Of a stretch of DNA of 64,000 nt, positions 24,902 through 33,944 are shown piece after piece; within the stretch, counting starts at the first letter, position 1, and every line of letters starts with the position of its first letter. Under the pieces are notes generated by a model. It did not search any database and was not told where the DNA came from. It saw only the letters and a program-made list of their open reading frames with translations. The DNA is from Pseudobdellovibrionaceae bacterium (GTDB lineage: Bacteria; Bdellovibrionota; Bdellovibrionia; Bdellovibrionales; UBA1609), in the NCBI GenBank assembly GCA_020635055.1, contig JACKAN010000003.1:178163-242162 (forward strand). The letters are read 5' to 3'. The position numbers were made by a program, and so were the translations under genes.

Positions 24902-25432
24902 TTAGTTTTTTAACTGATGAATCAAATCATCAATGGCATGGGCAAAGCCAGGGAGTTTATTTACTTTCCAAGTATTTATAATACCATCTAAATTGGGTAA
25001 ATATGCGCCACTGTCTATTGCAGCTATATCAATTTGATTATTTTTAAATAATTCAGCAACTTCCCAATAATTTTTTGTATGTAATTTAAAGTTGCCAACG
25101 AAATCAAGATTGATCTTAATAAGTTTTAAAAAACTATCCTCAAAAAAACCTTCGGGAAGCCAAATATTAACAGTTCCATATCTTTTTAGTAAGTGTTCCC
25201 ATTTCATTTTAAATACCTCTGCGTTAATTTCATGATTTTGATATTGTTTATAAAATAAAGGTCGCATAATGCCCCTTGGAATTATTGTGTTGTAAGGGGC
25301 GATGATATTAGGAAGTTCAAATTTATGTTGGTTTCTTATCCATCGAAAAAATGCCGCTAAATCTTTTCTAAATTTTTCATTGATTAGGCAGTGTATTGAG
25401 CAAGCTTTAGTACAAATAGAACATCCTTTCAA
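24902..25432 (-). CDS. Hypothetical protein (176 aa), possibly truncated
   Basis: Cytosolic-looking protein with a Cys-rich start (MKGCSICTKACSIHC) that may be a read-in from neighbouring sequence. The rest is ordinary: FFRWIRNQHKFELPNIIAPY, WEHLLKRYGTVNIWLPEGFF, IDIAAIDSGAYLPNLDG. No domain recognised. Its 5' end overlaps, on the opposite strand, the broken start of the lanthipeptide-dehydratase-like gene, so one of the two has probably been cut by rearrangement. Confidence 0.45.
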   Translation of the reverse strand: MKGCSICTKACSIHCLINEKFRKDLAAFFRWIRNQHKFELPNIIAPYNTIIPRGIMRPLFYKQYQNHEINAEVFKMKWEHLLKRYGTVNIWLPEGFFEDSFLKLIKINLDFVGNFKLHTKNYWEVAELFKNNQIDIAAIDSGAYLPNLDGIINTWKVNKLPGFAHAIDDLIHQLKN

Positions 25433-26336
25433 AATTATACCTAAAATACAATTTAAAAATATAACCGCAACTAGTGGTTTAGAAGAATTCTATAAACCAG
25501 TATATAGTGAAGTAGGGAATATAAGCGATGAAGAAAGCTGTTTTATTGGATCGAGTTTGGCTTTATGGAGTTTTTTTGGAGCAGGAGATTTGCATTGGTA
25601 AAACATCATTTATGGCCGAGATGAAAACAAGAATTTAGTTTTGTTTCCAGTAGATTTAGAAGTCTGCGGACGAAATATAAGCCTACCCAGTCACACTTGG
25701 TTAATTGAAGATAGAGTAATTCCTCTAGCTCATAGTGGTTTAAATAGGTTTTTGACTTCAATATTTAATTCAATTTCACCTATTCATTTTGTTTACGGTT
25801 ATATACAAAATATAAAAATGTTAAATGAAATTGGTGTAAAGTTAAGCCAAATACTTTTGCAAGAAAATGGTAAAAGACCGTTTATATCTCGATTGATTTT
25901 TAGGAAAACAATGAGCTATCAAAAGTACTTGCAGGGTGTGTCTGAGCCTAAAGATTTTCGAATACCTTTGTTTGAAGATGAAAAGCTACAGTTAGATAGA
26001 GGTGACGTGCCTTATTTTTTTAGATATTTAAATGGTGATCCAACAATTTATATTTACAATGAAAATATGCAGGCTGAGGGAACAAGTCTGCATAAAAATC
26101 ATGAGTTTAAGAAACTAATACTGCATCCTAATTTTATTATGAATAAATCTGTAAATGTATTTGGACAACATTTTAAAAGCTTACTAGGCTTGGGAAGTTT
26201 GCAGTTGGCAAAAAATTCGCTTCATTGGTTAGGCGTATCATCTTATGCCGCAGAGTTCTCAGATTTAATTATTCGATTAGATTCTGGAAATCACTTTTTG
26301 AAAACCAAAGATTTTTCTTACTGCACTCAAACTTAA
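25425..26336 (+). pseudogene. LanM-type dehydratase-like (DUF4135) fragment with one in-frame stop
   Basis: Resembles part of the dehydratase half of class II lanthipeptide synthetases, which phosphorylate and dehydrate Ser/Thr in precursor peptides. Seen: SEVGNISDEESCFIGSSLAL, then GAGDLHW, TAA, NIIYGRDENK and LVLFPVDLEV. Further on come RLIFRKTMSYQKYLQGV and KLQLDRGDVPYFFRYLNGDP, matching the family order R-x-x-RxTxxY and L-x-x-GDIPYF. The stop replaces the Glu expected in DLHxEN, a one-base change GAA to TAA with both sides in the same frame. The N-terminal third and any LanC cyclase domain are missing, and no precursor peptide gene was found. Confidence 0.6.
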
Positions 26337-27572
26337 TTCACAATATAAAAAGCATCTGCCATATTCTCAGCAATAAACTCTAACTCAAGGTAACTTGTGT
26401 TTTTATCTTTTTCATTATTAACTTTGCCGATAGTTAATTTTTGCTTAAGAGGTAAATTCAACCCCGGTATAATGAAACCACGTTCTTTATAGTTTTCAAA
26501 TCCATCTTGAGTTGCCACATAATTAATCTGTTCACCACTAAAAAGATTTGCTGGTGTTATAGCGGATCCAACTCCTAAATGTACATACTTTCTACTAAAA
26601 CTTTTTCTTAAAAAACTGCCCAGAACAACAGAGTCTTTGAAGAAATCTGGGCTTTTATACAAAGCTGAGTTATCATATAGTAAATGGCCAAAATGGGCGA
26701 TAAGGATTGTGGGGCCGTTAATATTGTTTTTTATACTAGTATTTACAGAAGAGTATAAAACTTGATCGCGTTTAGAAAAGGCTTTTTGAATGTTTTCCTC
26801 TATCATAATGGTGTAGAGATCAAGCCAATTTTTAATGTCGATTAAAGCCACTTGGTCATCCACTTTATGTAATTTATCTTCGTATTTTATAATGAGTGTT
26901 TCTAGTTGTTTTTTGAAGTCTTTAAATTTCTTCACACTACTGTTTTCTTTGTTTTGATCAGCAAAGTAAATGCCATTTTCAAGCTCACGTATATCCTCAA
27001 GTGAGTAATTAAATAGTTGTAATGCTTCAGGTTCCTCACCATTGTATTTTAAAAAAAATGGCAAAAGTTTTAAAAGCATGTTTGGGCATTCGAACGTCAA
27101 AACCAATTAACTGTACAGGAGTATCTAACTCCTGATTGATAAGCCTTATTGATTCTAAAAAATTTGCAAACCCTTCTGTGCGCCATATTTTATATAAAGG
27201 ATCAAGTTTTTCAATTGTAACCACTTGTTCATTACCCGGCTGTATTAGCTCATTGACTTGTTCAACTGCATATTTAGGAGCTTCTAAAAGAATCTGACGG
27301 CTGTTATAATCTCTGATAAGCGATAAACTAATTCCAGCAATCAAATTGTGAAGCTTACTACTGGCATGTACAAATTCACCTAGGCCTACCACATTAGCGC
27401 GGCTTAATAAGAGTTTAATAGGAGATAAGTCTATAGATTGTATGGGGTAATTGGACATGATAGTAGCTTGGCTTTCTAAGAGGAAAATCTTAGAATTTGT
27501 ACTACAGCCAATGAATATTACAAGTGCTAAAGTGAACCTTGAAATTTTAATTATCTTTATATAATCAAACAT
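26333..27572 (-). pseudogene. Erythromycin-esterase-like lipoprotein, frameshifted at an A8 run
   Basis: Two overlapping frames make one protein of ~405 residues. The N-terminal frame (27036-27572) has a lipoprotein-type signal (FTLALVIFIGC) then NVVGLGEFVHASSKLHNLIA, ILLEAPKYAVEQVNELI and PVQLIGFDVRMPKHAFKTFA. The second frame (26333-27106) continues with PFFLKYNGEEPEALQLFNYS, GPTILIAHFGHLLYDNSALY, SFSRKYVHLGVG. The order LGE-x-H, LLE, GFD and AHxGH is that of the erythromycin-esterase/succinoglycan-biosynthesis (Ere) family. The frames switch at 27051-27058 (eight A on the plus strand). It is tail to tail with the lanthipeptide-type gene, overlapping its stop. Confidence 0.65.
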
Positions 27573-27692
27573 TTGTAAACCTTTTTAGGATATTTTAATT
27601 TACTTAAAAACTACATTAGGATCTAAGGTGCTTCAATATTTAGGCCAACTTAATGGCATATCCTTTGCTGAACATATAAATGTGGAGTTATT

Positions 27693-29138
27693 ATGCTGAC
27701 AAAATCTATATTGGGAAATAACAATAGTTTACGGCCATTGAGAAGCATAATTTTGCGGACTAATATGTTATTTTTTGTATTTTTAATCTCCTTTTTATTT
27801 GTTTCTACAATTCTCTTTTATACTCGAGAATCACAATTAAATTTCAAAGAGCAAGAAAGTACAATTTCTGATTTATTTGTGAGTACTGTGAAAAACGATA
27901 TACTAAGCGGTGATTACGATAGAGTATATAAACATTGTAAGGCATTGATGAAATATCCCAATATTAGTCATATTTTGATTGCTACACTAGATAACTATGA
28001 AATTTGTAATATATCAAATACCGATAAGCTCCCTTTTTTAAGGCATCAAATAGTGAAGAATATCCATTTTGATGAATCCAATATGAATTTAGCTGCCACC
28101 TCAAGTATTGTTTTTTCACGAATTTCTCTGATCCAGCAGGTAATGCTTTGGTCATTGTTAATCTTTTCAATATGTACTGTATTTTTTTTGATCAGTATGT
28201 ACCTTGCCAATAAAGTATCCATTTTTATTGGCAAACCCATGGAAATAATTACCGAAGTTGTAAAGTCAAACAATTTAGAACAAATAAGAAATATAACAAA
28301 GTTGGAATTAAATCATAGTAGAGAAACTAAAAAGTTATCTGAAGAAATTAAAAACATGGCTGTAAATATTATTGATTACCAGCGCATTCAAGTTGAAAAC
28401 GAAAAGAAGTTGATGATAGCAGAAGTAGCTAAACAAGTAGCCCATGATATCAGATCTCCCTTGTCGGCATTGAAGATGGTTGCAAAAAAATCTGATCAAT
28501 TAAACGATCAAGAAAGTAAATTGCTAAATGGAGCAATTGATCGCATAAATGAGGTAGCGGAAGACTTACTTTTAAAAGAGCGTCAAAGTAAAAACTCTGA
28601 AGGAGAATCGATTACTGTAACATCAAAACAAAATGTTATAGCGTCTAAGTCTGAACTAATGGTAGTAAATCTTTCACAACTTGTTCAAGAAACTATTGAG
28701 TTTAAATCTATTGAGTGCTTCAATAACACAAATATAAAAATTAAATCTATAATAGATAATGATTCACTTGAAAAAAATGTTGAAGTTGACCCAAAAATAT
28801 TTAAGAGAGTCTTATCTAATTTAATTAATAACTCAGTGGAAGCCATTAATCCTGATAGGCCCGGCTTAGTAACTTTAAATTTGAGTAAAGAAAATTCAGA
28901 TTTAATTTTAGAATTAAGGGATAATGGCTGTGGTTTAACCAGTGACCAATTAAATAATATTTTAGAGAATGGAATAAGTTTAAATAAATCAAAAGGTAAT
29001 GGTCTTGGGTTAAAATATGCTAAAGAGATTATCGAAGGTATTAATGGTAGATTTAAAATATATTCTAAACTGGGAACAGGAACTACCGTGCACATATCTT
29101 TACCAATAGCTTACGATTTTACTTTACTTAAAATTTAA
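27693..29138 (+). CDS. Membrane histidine kinase
   Basis: 481 residues: transmembrane helix ~25-47 (TNMLFFVFLISFLFVSTILF), extracytoplasmic sensor (~48-150), second transmembrane helix ~153-172 (MLWSLLIFSICTVFFLISMY), HAMP-like linker and coiled coil, HisKA with VAKQVAHDIRSPLSALKMV, N-box LSNLINNSVEAI, G1 DNGCGL, G2 KGNGLGLKYAKEI. The H-box HDIRSPL and the small-molecule-sensing layout are standard. It is the only intact gene between the two 230-bp repeats and ends 21 nt before the right one. No cognate response regulator is adjacent. Confidence 0.9.
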   Translation: MLTKSILGNNNSLRPLRSIILRTNMLFFVFLISFLFVSTILFYTRESQLNFKEQESTISDLFVSTVKNDILSGDYDRVYKHCKALMKYPNISHILIATLDNYEICNISNTDKLPFLRHQIVKNIHFDESNMNLAATSSIVFSRISLIQQVMLWSLLIFSICTVFFLISMYLANKVSIFIGKPMEIITEVVKSNNLEQIRNITKLELNHSRETKKLSEEIKNMAVNIIDYQRIQVENEKKLMIAEVAKQVAHDIRSPLSALKMVAKKSDQLNDQESKLLNGAIDRINEVAEDLLLKERQSKNSEGESITVTSKQNVIASKSELMVVNLSQLVQETIEFKSIECFNNTNIKIKSIIDNDSLEKNVEVDPKIFKRVLSNLINNSVEAINPDRPGLVTLNLSKENSDLILELRDNGCGLTSDQLNNILENGISLNKSKGNGLGLKYAKEIIEGINGRFKIYSKLGTGTTVHISLPIAYDFTLLKI

Positions 29139-29159
29139 ATTGTTAAATTGCCCGAGTTT

Positions 29160-29389
29160 GAGCGATTCAGGCTTACAAACACTAGTTAAGAATGTGGTTT
29201 AATATTTAAGAATTACTGAAATAGATAAATCTGACTTCTTTGGTTGATAATTTTAATTTGAGATCTAAATTAGAGTGTCTAGAGCCCCAAATTATCTATT
29301 TCAGTAATTGTGAAATTGAAGAGTGCAAGTGTTAAATTTTTCGTAAAAAGTGGTGTTGGGGTTATCATATTTATAAACATAAGAGCAAA
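29160..29389 (+). repeat. 230-bp direct repeat, right copy
   Basis: Partner of 24245-24474 with the same internal 18-bp inverted repeat. It begins just after the histidine kinase gene and ends ~60 bp before the convergent purE. Recombination between the two copies would delete the whole island. Confidence 0.85.
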
Positions 29390-29445
29390 CAAGAGGATGA
29401 TGACTTTGTAGTTGAGTGATCGGCTTTAGACGGCAAGATATTCCA

Positions 29446-29460
29446 CCGGCTATTAGCCGG
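29446..29460. terminator. Small GC-rich hairpin at the purE stop codon
   Basis: CCGGCT-ATT-AGCCGG overlaps the purE TAA. On the minus strand it is not followed by a clear T-run, so terminator function is uncertain. Confidence 0.35.
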
Positions 29461-29941
29461 CGGTTGTTAAATTTTTATTCATTTTGGCGACTTTGAGTTT
29501 TTGTTTTTTGTTATAATCTTCCAGTTTATTTTGTAGTTTTTTGTCGGTGATGGCGAGAATTCGTGCAGCGAGTAGGCCAGCATTAACAGAGTTGTCTACG
29601 GCCATGGTGGCCACGGGAACGCCCTTAGGCATTTGTACAATAGATAACAAAGCATCTAATCCTTTTAATTTGCCCACTTGAATGGGTACGCCAATCACGG
29701 GCAAAATGGTTGAAGAGGCCACCATGCCGGGCAAATGGGCCGCACCTCCGGCTCCAGCGATAATCACCTTGAGTCCACGTTTTTTTGCAGACTTGGCATA
29801 GTTGTACATTTTCTCCGGAGTGCGATGGGCTGAGACCACTTCTAATTTATATTTTACACCCAGTTCTTCAAGTGTTTCCGCTGCACCTTTCATTGCTGGG
29901 AGATCGGAATCACTGCCCATAATTATTCCTACTAAAATCAT
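29453..29941 (-). CDS. purE: N5-carboxyaminoimidazole ribonucleotide mutase
   Basis: 162 residues, normal class I PurE length. It converts N5-CAIR to CAIR in purine synthesis. Key blocks: [78 protein letters not shown]. The C-terminus ends inside a small hairpin. It follows purK by 13 nt in the same minus-strand operon. Confidence 0.97.
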   Translation of the reverse strand: MILVGIIMGSDSDLPAMKGAAETLEELGVKYKLEVVSAHRTPEKMYNYAKSAKKRGLKVIIAGAGGAAHLPGMVASSTILPVIGVPIQVGKLKGLDALLSIVQMPKGVPVATMAVDNSVNAGLLAARILAITDKKLQNKLEDYNKKQKLKVAKMNKNLTTAG

Positions 29942-29954
29942 AATATACTTCCCC

Positions 29955-31079
29955 TCATAATGAAAATTCTTTCAGTGCTTTTAGAGCTTGTGACAAAGCA
30001 GATTTTGGATTGTTGGCAATGGAATTAATATGACCCATTTTACGGCCTGGTCGATTTTTTTCTTTTCCATACCAATAGATTTGTGCTTTTTCTGGAATTT
30101 CCCAACTGGGATCTTTATTGTTTTCGCCAAGAAGATTGACCATGGCAAAACCGGGTGCCACTAATTCGGGTTCGGGCAAGTCGGCAGAAATTAAACACAT
30201 TAAATGGTAGGTGAATTGATCGTAATTCATACTGTCTAAACTGTGGTGGCCAGTATTGTGCACCCGTGGAGCCAGTTCATTGACCAGTAATTCTTTGCCG
30301 CAATCGAAAATTTCTATTCCCATTACGCCTACATAATTAATTGAATGTAAAAAGCGTTCACATTTTTTTATAAATGATTTTTCAAGATTGTGTTTAACAG
30401 GTCCCTTGACCCAAAAGCAACGTGCGTCTTTTTGTAAAGTTTCAGCTAGTGGATAGTGAACAAATTGCCCCATTTTATTTCGAGCACAGATCAGTGATAG
30501 CTCTCTTTTAAAGTCAACAAAGGGTTCAACAATGAATCCATTGGGTGAGTTTTGGTTTTTAGCAAGAAAGTTTTCGTATTCTTTAAGGTTGCGTAAAATA
30601 AATGTACCATTGCCATCGTAACCAAAACGTCGCGCCTTTAAAACCACAGCTTTCTTAGACAACTTTTGCAGATCTTCCCAAGTGGTGGAAGGACTCCACT
30701 CCAAAAAAGATGAGGAGTTGAGCTCATGCTTTTGCAAGAGTTGTTTTTGACTTAGGCGGTCTTGTAGGCGAGCCATTAAATATGGGCGTGGAAAAATTTG
30801 AAACTGATGTTGGCGACTGACCTCTTGTAGTAACTTAGCATCTAAAAATTCACTCTCAAAAGTAGCCACATTCACTTCATTGAGAAAACTAACAAGATCT
30901 TTTTTATTGTCGACAGAGCCCTTATACCAGTGACGTGTCACTTGAGCGGCTGGGTCTTCTTCGTTTTCACTTAGGACATGCATCCGCAATCCTAAATCAT
31001 GACCAGCCATAACTAACATGCGAGCCAGTTGACCCCCACCTAATATGCCTACATTTTTTAGTGAGTAATTTTTTTTCAT
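29955..31079 (-). CDS. purK: N5-carboxyaminoimidazole ribonucleotide synthase
   Basis: 374 residues, ATP-grasp enzyme making N5-CAIR from AIR, bicarbonate and ATP. Seen: [20 protein letters not shown] at the N-terminus, [87 protein letters not shown]. It sits between a glutaredoxin gene and purE in one operon. Confidence 0.96.
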   Translation of the reverse strand: MKKNYSLKNVGILGGGQLARMLVMAGHDLGLRMHVLSENEEDPAAQVTRHWYKGSVDNKKDLVSFLNEVNVATFESEFLDAKLLQEVSRQHQFQIFPRPYLMARLQDRLSQKQLLQKHELNSSSFLEWSPSTTWEDLQKLSKKAVVLKARRFGYDGNGTFILRNLKEYENFLAKNQNSPNGFIVEPFVDFKRELSLICARNKMGQFVHYPLAETLQKDARCFWVKGPVKHNLEKSFIKKCERFLHSINYVGVMGIEIFDCGKELLVNELAPRVHNTGHHSLDSMNYDQFTYHLMCLISADLPEPELVAPGFAMVNLLGENNKDPSWEIPEKAQIYWYGKEKNRPGRKMGHINSIANNPKSALSQALKALKEFSL

Positions 31080-31088
31080 AATTCTTAT

Positions 31089-31349
31089 CTAAACAGAGTG
31101 CAAGATTTTGTCGAGTTCACCGGTGGCTTCAAAAGCGGCAAGCTCTGTGTAGCCGCCAATAAATGTTTCACCAATAAAAATTTGTGGAACCGTCATCATA
31201 CCTGTTTTCTTTTTTAATTTAACATATTCCTCTTCTTTGCCTTCGAGATTGATAGTTTCAAATTTAAGCTCTTTGTGTTCCAATAGGGCTTTTGCACGAT
31301 TACAATATGGGCAATGATTTTTTACATAAACAACTATTTTTTTATTCAT
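31089..31349 (-). CDS. Glutaredoxin (GrxC-like, CPYC)
   Basis: 86 residues from the ATG at 31349, which has a perfect AAGGAGG just upstream; the longer frame into the permease gene is not used. Redox motif CPYC in YVKNHCPYCNRAKALLE, the cis-proline in MMTVPQIFIG, and the GG of ETFIGGYTELAAFE. Cytosolic dithiol glutaredoxin using glutathione. Placed between the permease gene and purK with short gaps. Confidence 0.95.
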   Translation of the reverse strand: MNKKIVVYVKNHCPYCNRAKALLEHKELKFETINLEGKEEEYVKLKKKTGMMTVPQIFIGETFIGGYTELAAFEATGELDKILHSV

Positions 31350-31375
31350 GAAACCTCCTTTACTAATATCTATTT

Positions 31376-33208
31376 CTAACCACCGATGAGATAATCTACT
31401 TTTACTTCTAACTCTTCTGAGAGCTCTTCGCCGATTCGGAAACAAGCATCGGGATCGCGTCCGCTTCCCAATATAATAGTGTCAAATTTGTAGGAATTTT
31501 TTAACATGTGCAAGCCTTCCGACAAAGAGCCAGGGACAATTTTAACAGTTAGAATAAAATCATTATCGTAAATGGGAGCAATCTGTTGGGATACAACTCT
31601 TTGCAGCAATTCAAAGAAGAAACCCTCTGGATCTTTACCATCTTCAGCGTGAAATATAATGAGTTCAAAGGGATCTTTGCTATGACTTAAAATATGCTTA
31701 ATGGCTTTATTAATTAAACGGCGAGCACCTGTACCACCTGTACACAATATATGTTTGGGCAAATCTTCTGGCAGATCTTGTAGAGTGGATAATTTACCAA
31801 TGCCTAAGCGCAAATCCGAACGTTTTTCAAGGCGATTCTCCAAGACCCCCCAGCGAAAATAAATCATAGCTAATAGTGCCGCACCAAACAAAGTCACTAA
31901 CATTAGGAGGGCATCGGAATGTGCATGGGAAATTAGTGTTAATGTTGCAAATCCCAAAATAAGTCCAGAAGCTAATGGGGCAATAGGAATTTGAATTTCA
32001 TGAATATTTAAAATCCAATTAGACAAATACTGCGAGGGAGTGGCTCGTCTTTTTGTGCGATTTCGCATTAAAACTACGCCCACACAAAAGCTCACCATAA
32101 CACCAAGAAAAGCAATTTCATAAACTTTTGCAACAACTTCCACTTCGCCAGCAACAAGGGCAGACATCGTCATGGCGACTAATGCAAAAGGAATAGCAAT
32201 AAAAGGATAACCTTGAATAGTTGGAAACTTATGGGCTATACGATAAAGTAAAACTTGAGGTAAATTTCCTTGTTTGGCCATAGTGGTGGTCAAACCAATA
32301 AAACCTACAAAAGCCGTATTCACAGCGGCAAATAAAGTTAAGGTTGCATCAATAACTATAATTACAAGCAAAATATTACCGCCCAATTTATTAGCAAGGG
32401 AAGAGAGCAAATAATCTAAACTGTTGTCGACTTCGGCGGGAGTGAGCAAAGTTAAACATAAAAAAGAAATTAAAGGTGCAGTTAAAGAAACAAGTATGAT
32501 CACTGTTTTATACAATTTGCGCACAGTTTCTAGCGCTGGTTGTTCTAACTCCTCTACGATTTGTGCTGCAGATTCGAAACCTGTAATTCCTAAAAAGGCT
32601 GCGGCAAAACCATACATGACCATGGCCAGAGTGAGCTCGCCACTGCGGGTGATTTTTTGAAATTTATAGAAATCGATGTCTTGGTAGTTAAACAACAAAA
32701 ATCCCAAGCCCCAAATGCCAATAATTATAAGTAATGCAAAGTGGAGTGCGGCGATAACTGTAACTAATTTGGCAGGTTCTTTTATTCCTTTGGTGTTGAG
32801 AAGTCCAAAAAGTATAATAGGTATAAAAGATAAGATTACGACTAGGGAAGTGGGCAGTCCATTAGAAAACAAAGATGAAAAATAAAGTGCACCAGAAAGA
32901 GCACTGACGGCAGCTGTTGCTAAATAGGATACAAAGGTAAGAGACCCAGCTACCACAGCAAAACGCCGACCAATTGTTCTAAGAATCATAGAGTAGGCCC
33001 CACCGTTATAGGGGCTAAGGGCTAATCCTTCTTGATAGGTGGCTTTGAACATCCACATCATTAAACATGTCGTGAGCACAAATACCGGGGCAAGATAACC
33101 TACAATGGGAAACAAAATTCCCGTGCCATAGAAAATAGAAGTTCCAATGTCCGCTCCCACTATGCCTGCGGCTATCACCCAATTTAATCCACCTTTATGA
33201 TCTTTCAC
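31376..33208 (-). CDS. APC-superfamily amino-acid permease with C-terminal USP-like domain
   Basis: 610 residues from a GTG start. The first ~440 carry about 12 transmembrane helices with APC signatures: GIVGADIGTSIFYGTGILFP, ALSPYNGGAYSMILRTIG, GFAAAFLGITGFESAAQIVE. The last ~160 are cytosolic and look like a universal-stress/Rossmann-type domain (HILCTGGTGARRLINKAIKH, FELIIFHAEDG, FDTIILGSGRD). Amino-acid permeases with such tails are known; the tail may sense nucleotides or tune transport. First gene of the operon with glutaredoxin and purK/purE, divergent from the methyltransferase gene. Confidence 0.88.
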   Translation of the reverse strand: MKDHKGGLNWVIAAGIVGADIGTSIFYGTGILFPIVGYLAPVFVLTTCLMMWMFKATYQEGLALSPYNGGAYSMILRTIGRRFAVVAGSLTFVSYLATAAVSALSGALYFSSLFSNGLPTSLVVILSFIPIILFGLLNTKGIKEPAKLVTVIAALHFALLIIIGIWGLGFLLFNYQDIDFYKFQKITRSGELTLAMVMYGFAAAFLGITGFESAAQIVEELEQPALETVRKLYKTVIILVSLTAPLISFLCLTLLTPAEVDNSLDYLLSSLANKLGGNILLVIIVIDATLTLFAAVNTAFVGFIGLTTTMAKQGNLPQVLLYRIAHKFPTIQGYPFIAIPFALVAMTMSALVAGEVEVVAKVYEIAFLGVMVSFCVGVVLMRNRTKRRATPSQYLSNWILNIHEIQIPIAPLASGLILGFATLTLISHAHSDALLMLVTLFGAALLAMIYFRWGVLENRLEKRSDLRLGIGKLSTLQDLPEDLPKHILCTGGTGARRLINKAIKHILSHSKDPFELIIFHAEDGKDPEGFFFELLQRVVSQQIAPIYDNDFILTVKIVPGSLSEGLHMLKNSYKFDTIILGSGRDPDACFRIGEELSEELEVKVDYLIGG

Positions 33209-33209
33209 T

Positions 33210-33944
33210 ATGTTTATCCTGTTGTTTGAAATAAGGTTTCATAATCCCAAACTCTATGCTACAAGTCCAGCTTCTATGCTAGATCTCACCTGTCCATTGT
33301 GCTTACAGCCAAGAAGTAAAAAATATATTTCTTTAGAGCAAAAAATCAGCGGTGAAGTCTTTAAATTGGACTATTTTTCTTGTCAGAATTGCCATTTGGT
33401 TTACCTTTCAGAGAAAAACTATATTTCTCTTGAGGACGAAAAAAATCGATATCTTACACATAATAACGATTTGCGGCAAAAAGCCTATAGGGCTCACTTA
33501 AATCAATTGTGGCAGCCTTTAAAAGAAAAATTGAGTTCGGATATGCAAGGCCTAGATTACGGATCGGGACCTGTGCCCGCATTGGCACAACTCATGGCGG
33601 AAGAGGGCTTTAAAGTTAAAACTTGGGACCCATTTTTTTGCAATGATGTTGAAGTGTTTGCTCACAAATATGATTTTATTACTTGTATGGAAGTGATTGA
33701 ACATTGTCATAAGCCTTTTAATGAAATCGACAAGATGTGCACAATGTTAAATAAGGGTGGTTATTTGGCAATGGGAACTTCCTTGTTAATGGAGGGGATG
33801 GATTTTGTTAAATGGAATTATCGTATGGACCCCACCCATGTTATTTTTTTTCGCGAGAAGACCATCGCTTGGGTGGCTCAAGAGTGGAAATTGCGAATCG
33901 TCTATCAAACTCCCAAAGTTTTTATTTTCCACAAAGAAATCTAA
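33210..33944 (+). CDS. Class I SAM-dependent methyltransferase with N-terminal zinc-ribbon-like motif
   Basis: 244 residues from the first ATG, or 222 from 33276 (MLDLTCPLC), which leaves room for the divergent permease promoter and is the more likely start. A CPLC ... CQNC pair forms a zinc-ribbon-like start. The SAM site is GLDYGSGPVPALAQLM with FKVKTWDPFF, then FITCMEVIEHCHKPFNEID and LNKGGYLAMGTSLL, as in Methyltransf_23 proteins; the late NYRMDPTHVIFF block is typical of the group. Its last 159 nt overlap the end of dusC on the other strand. Substrate unknown. Confidence 0.85.
   Translation: MFILLFEIRFHNPKLYATSPASMLDLTCPLCLQPRSKKYISLEQKISGEVFKLDYFSCQNCHLVYLSEKNYISLEDEKNRYLTHNNDLRQKAYRAHLNQLWQPLKEKLSSDMQGLDYGSGPVPALAQLMAEEGFKVKTWDPFFCNDVEVFAHKYDFITCMEVIEHCHKPFNEIDKMCTMLNKGGYLAMGTSLLMEGMDFVKWNYRMDPTHVIFFREKTIAWVAQEWKLRIVYQTPKVFIFHKEI

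Noticed and set aside
25302..25424. N-terminal 41 codons of the plus-strand lanthipeptide-type frame
   Set aside because: They overlap the minus-strand gene and do not resemble the DUF4135 domain; similarity is credible only from about 25425.
25595..25610. Selenocysteine or programmed readthrough at the stop in the LanM-like gene
   Set aside because: The codon is TAA, not TGA, no hairpin is evident downstream, and neighbouring genes are also decayed, so a nonsense mutation is simpler.
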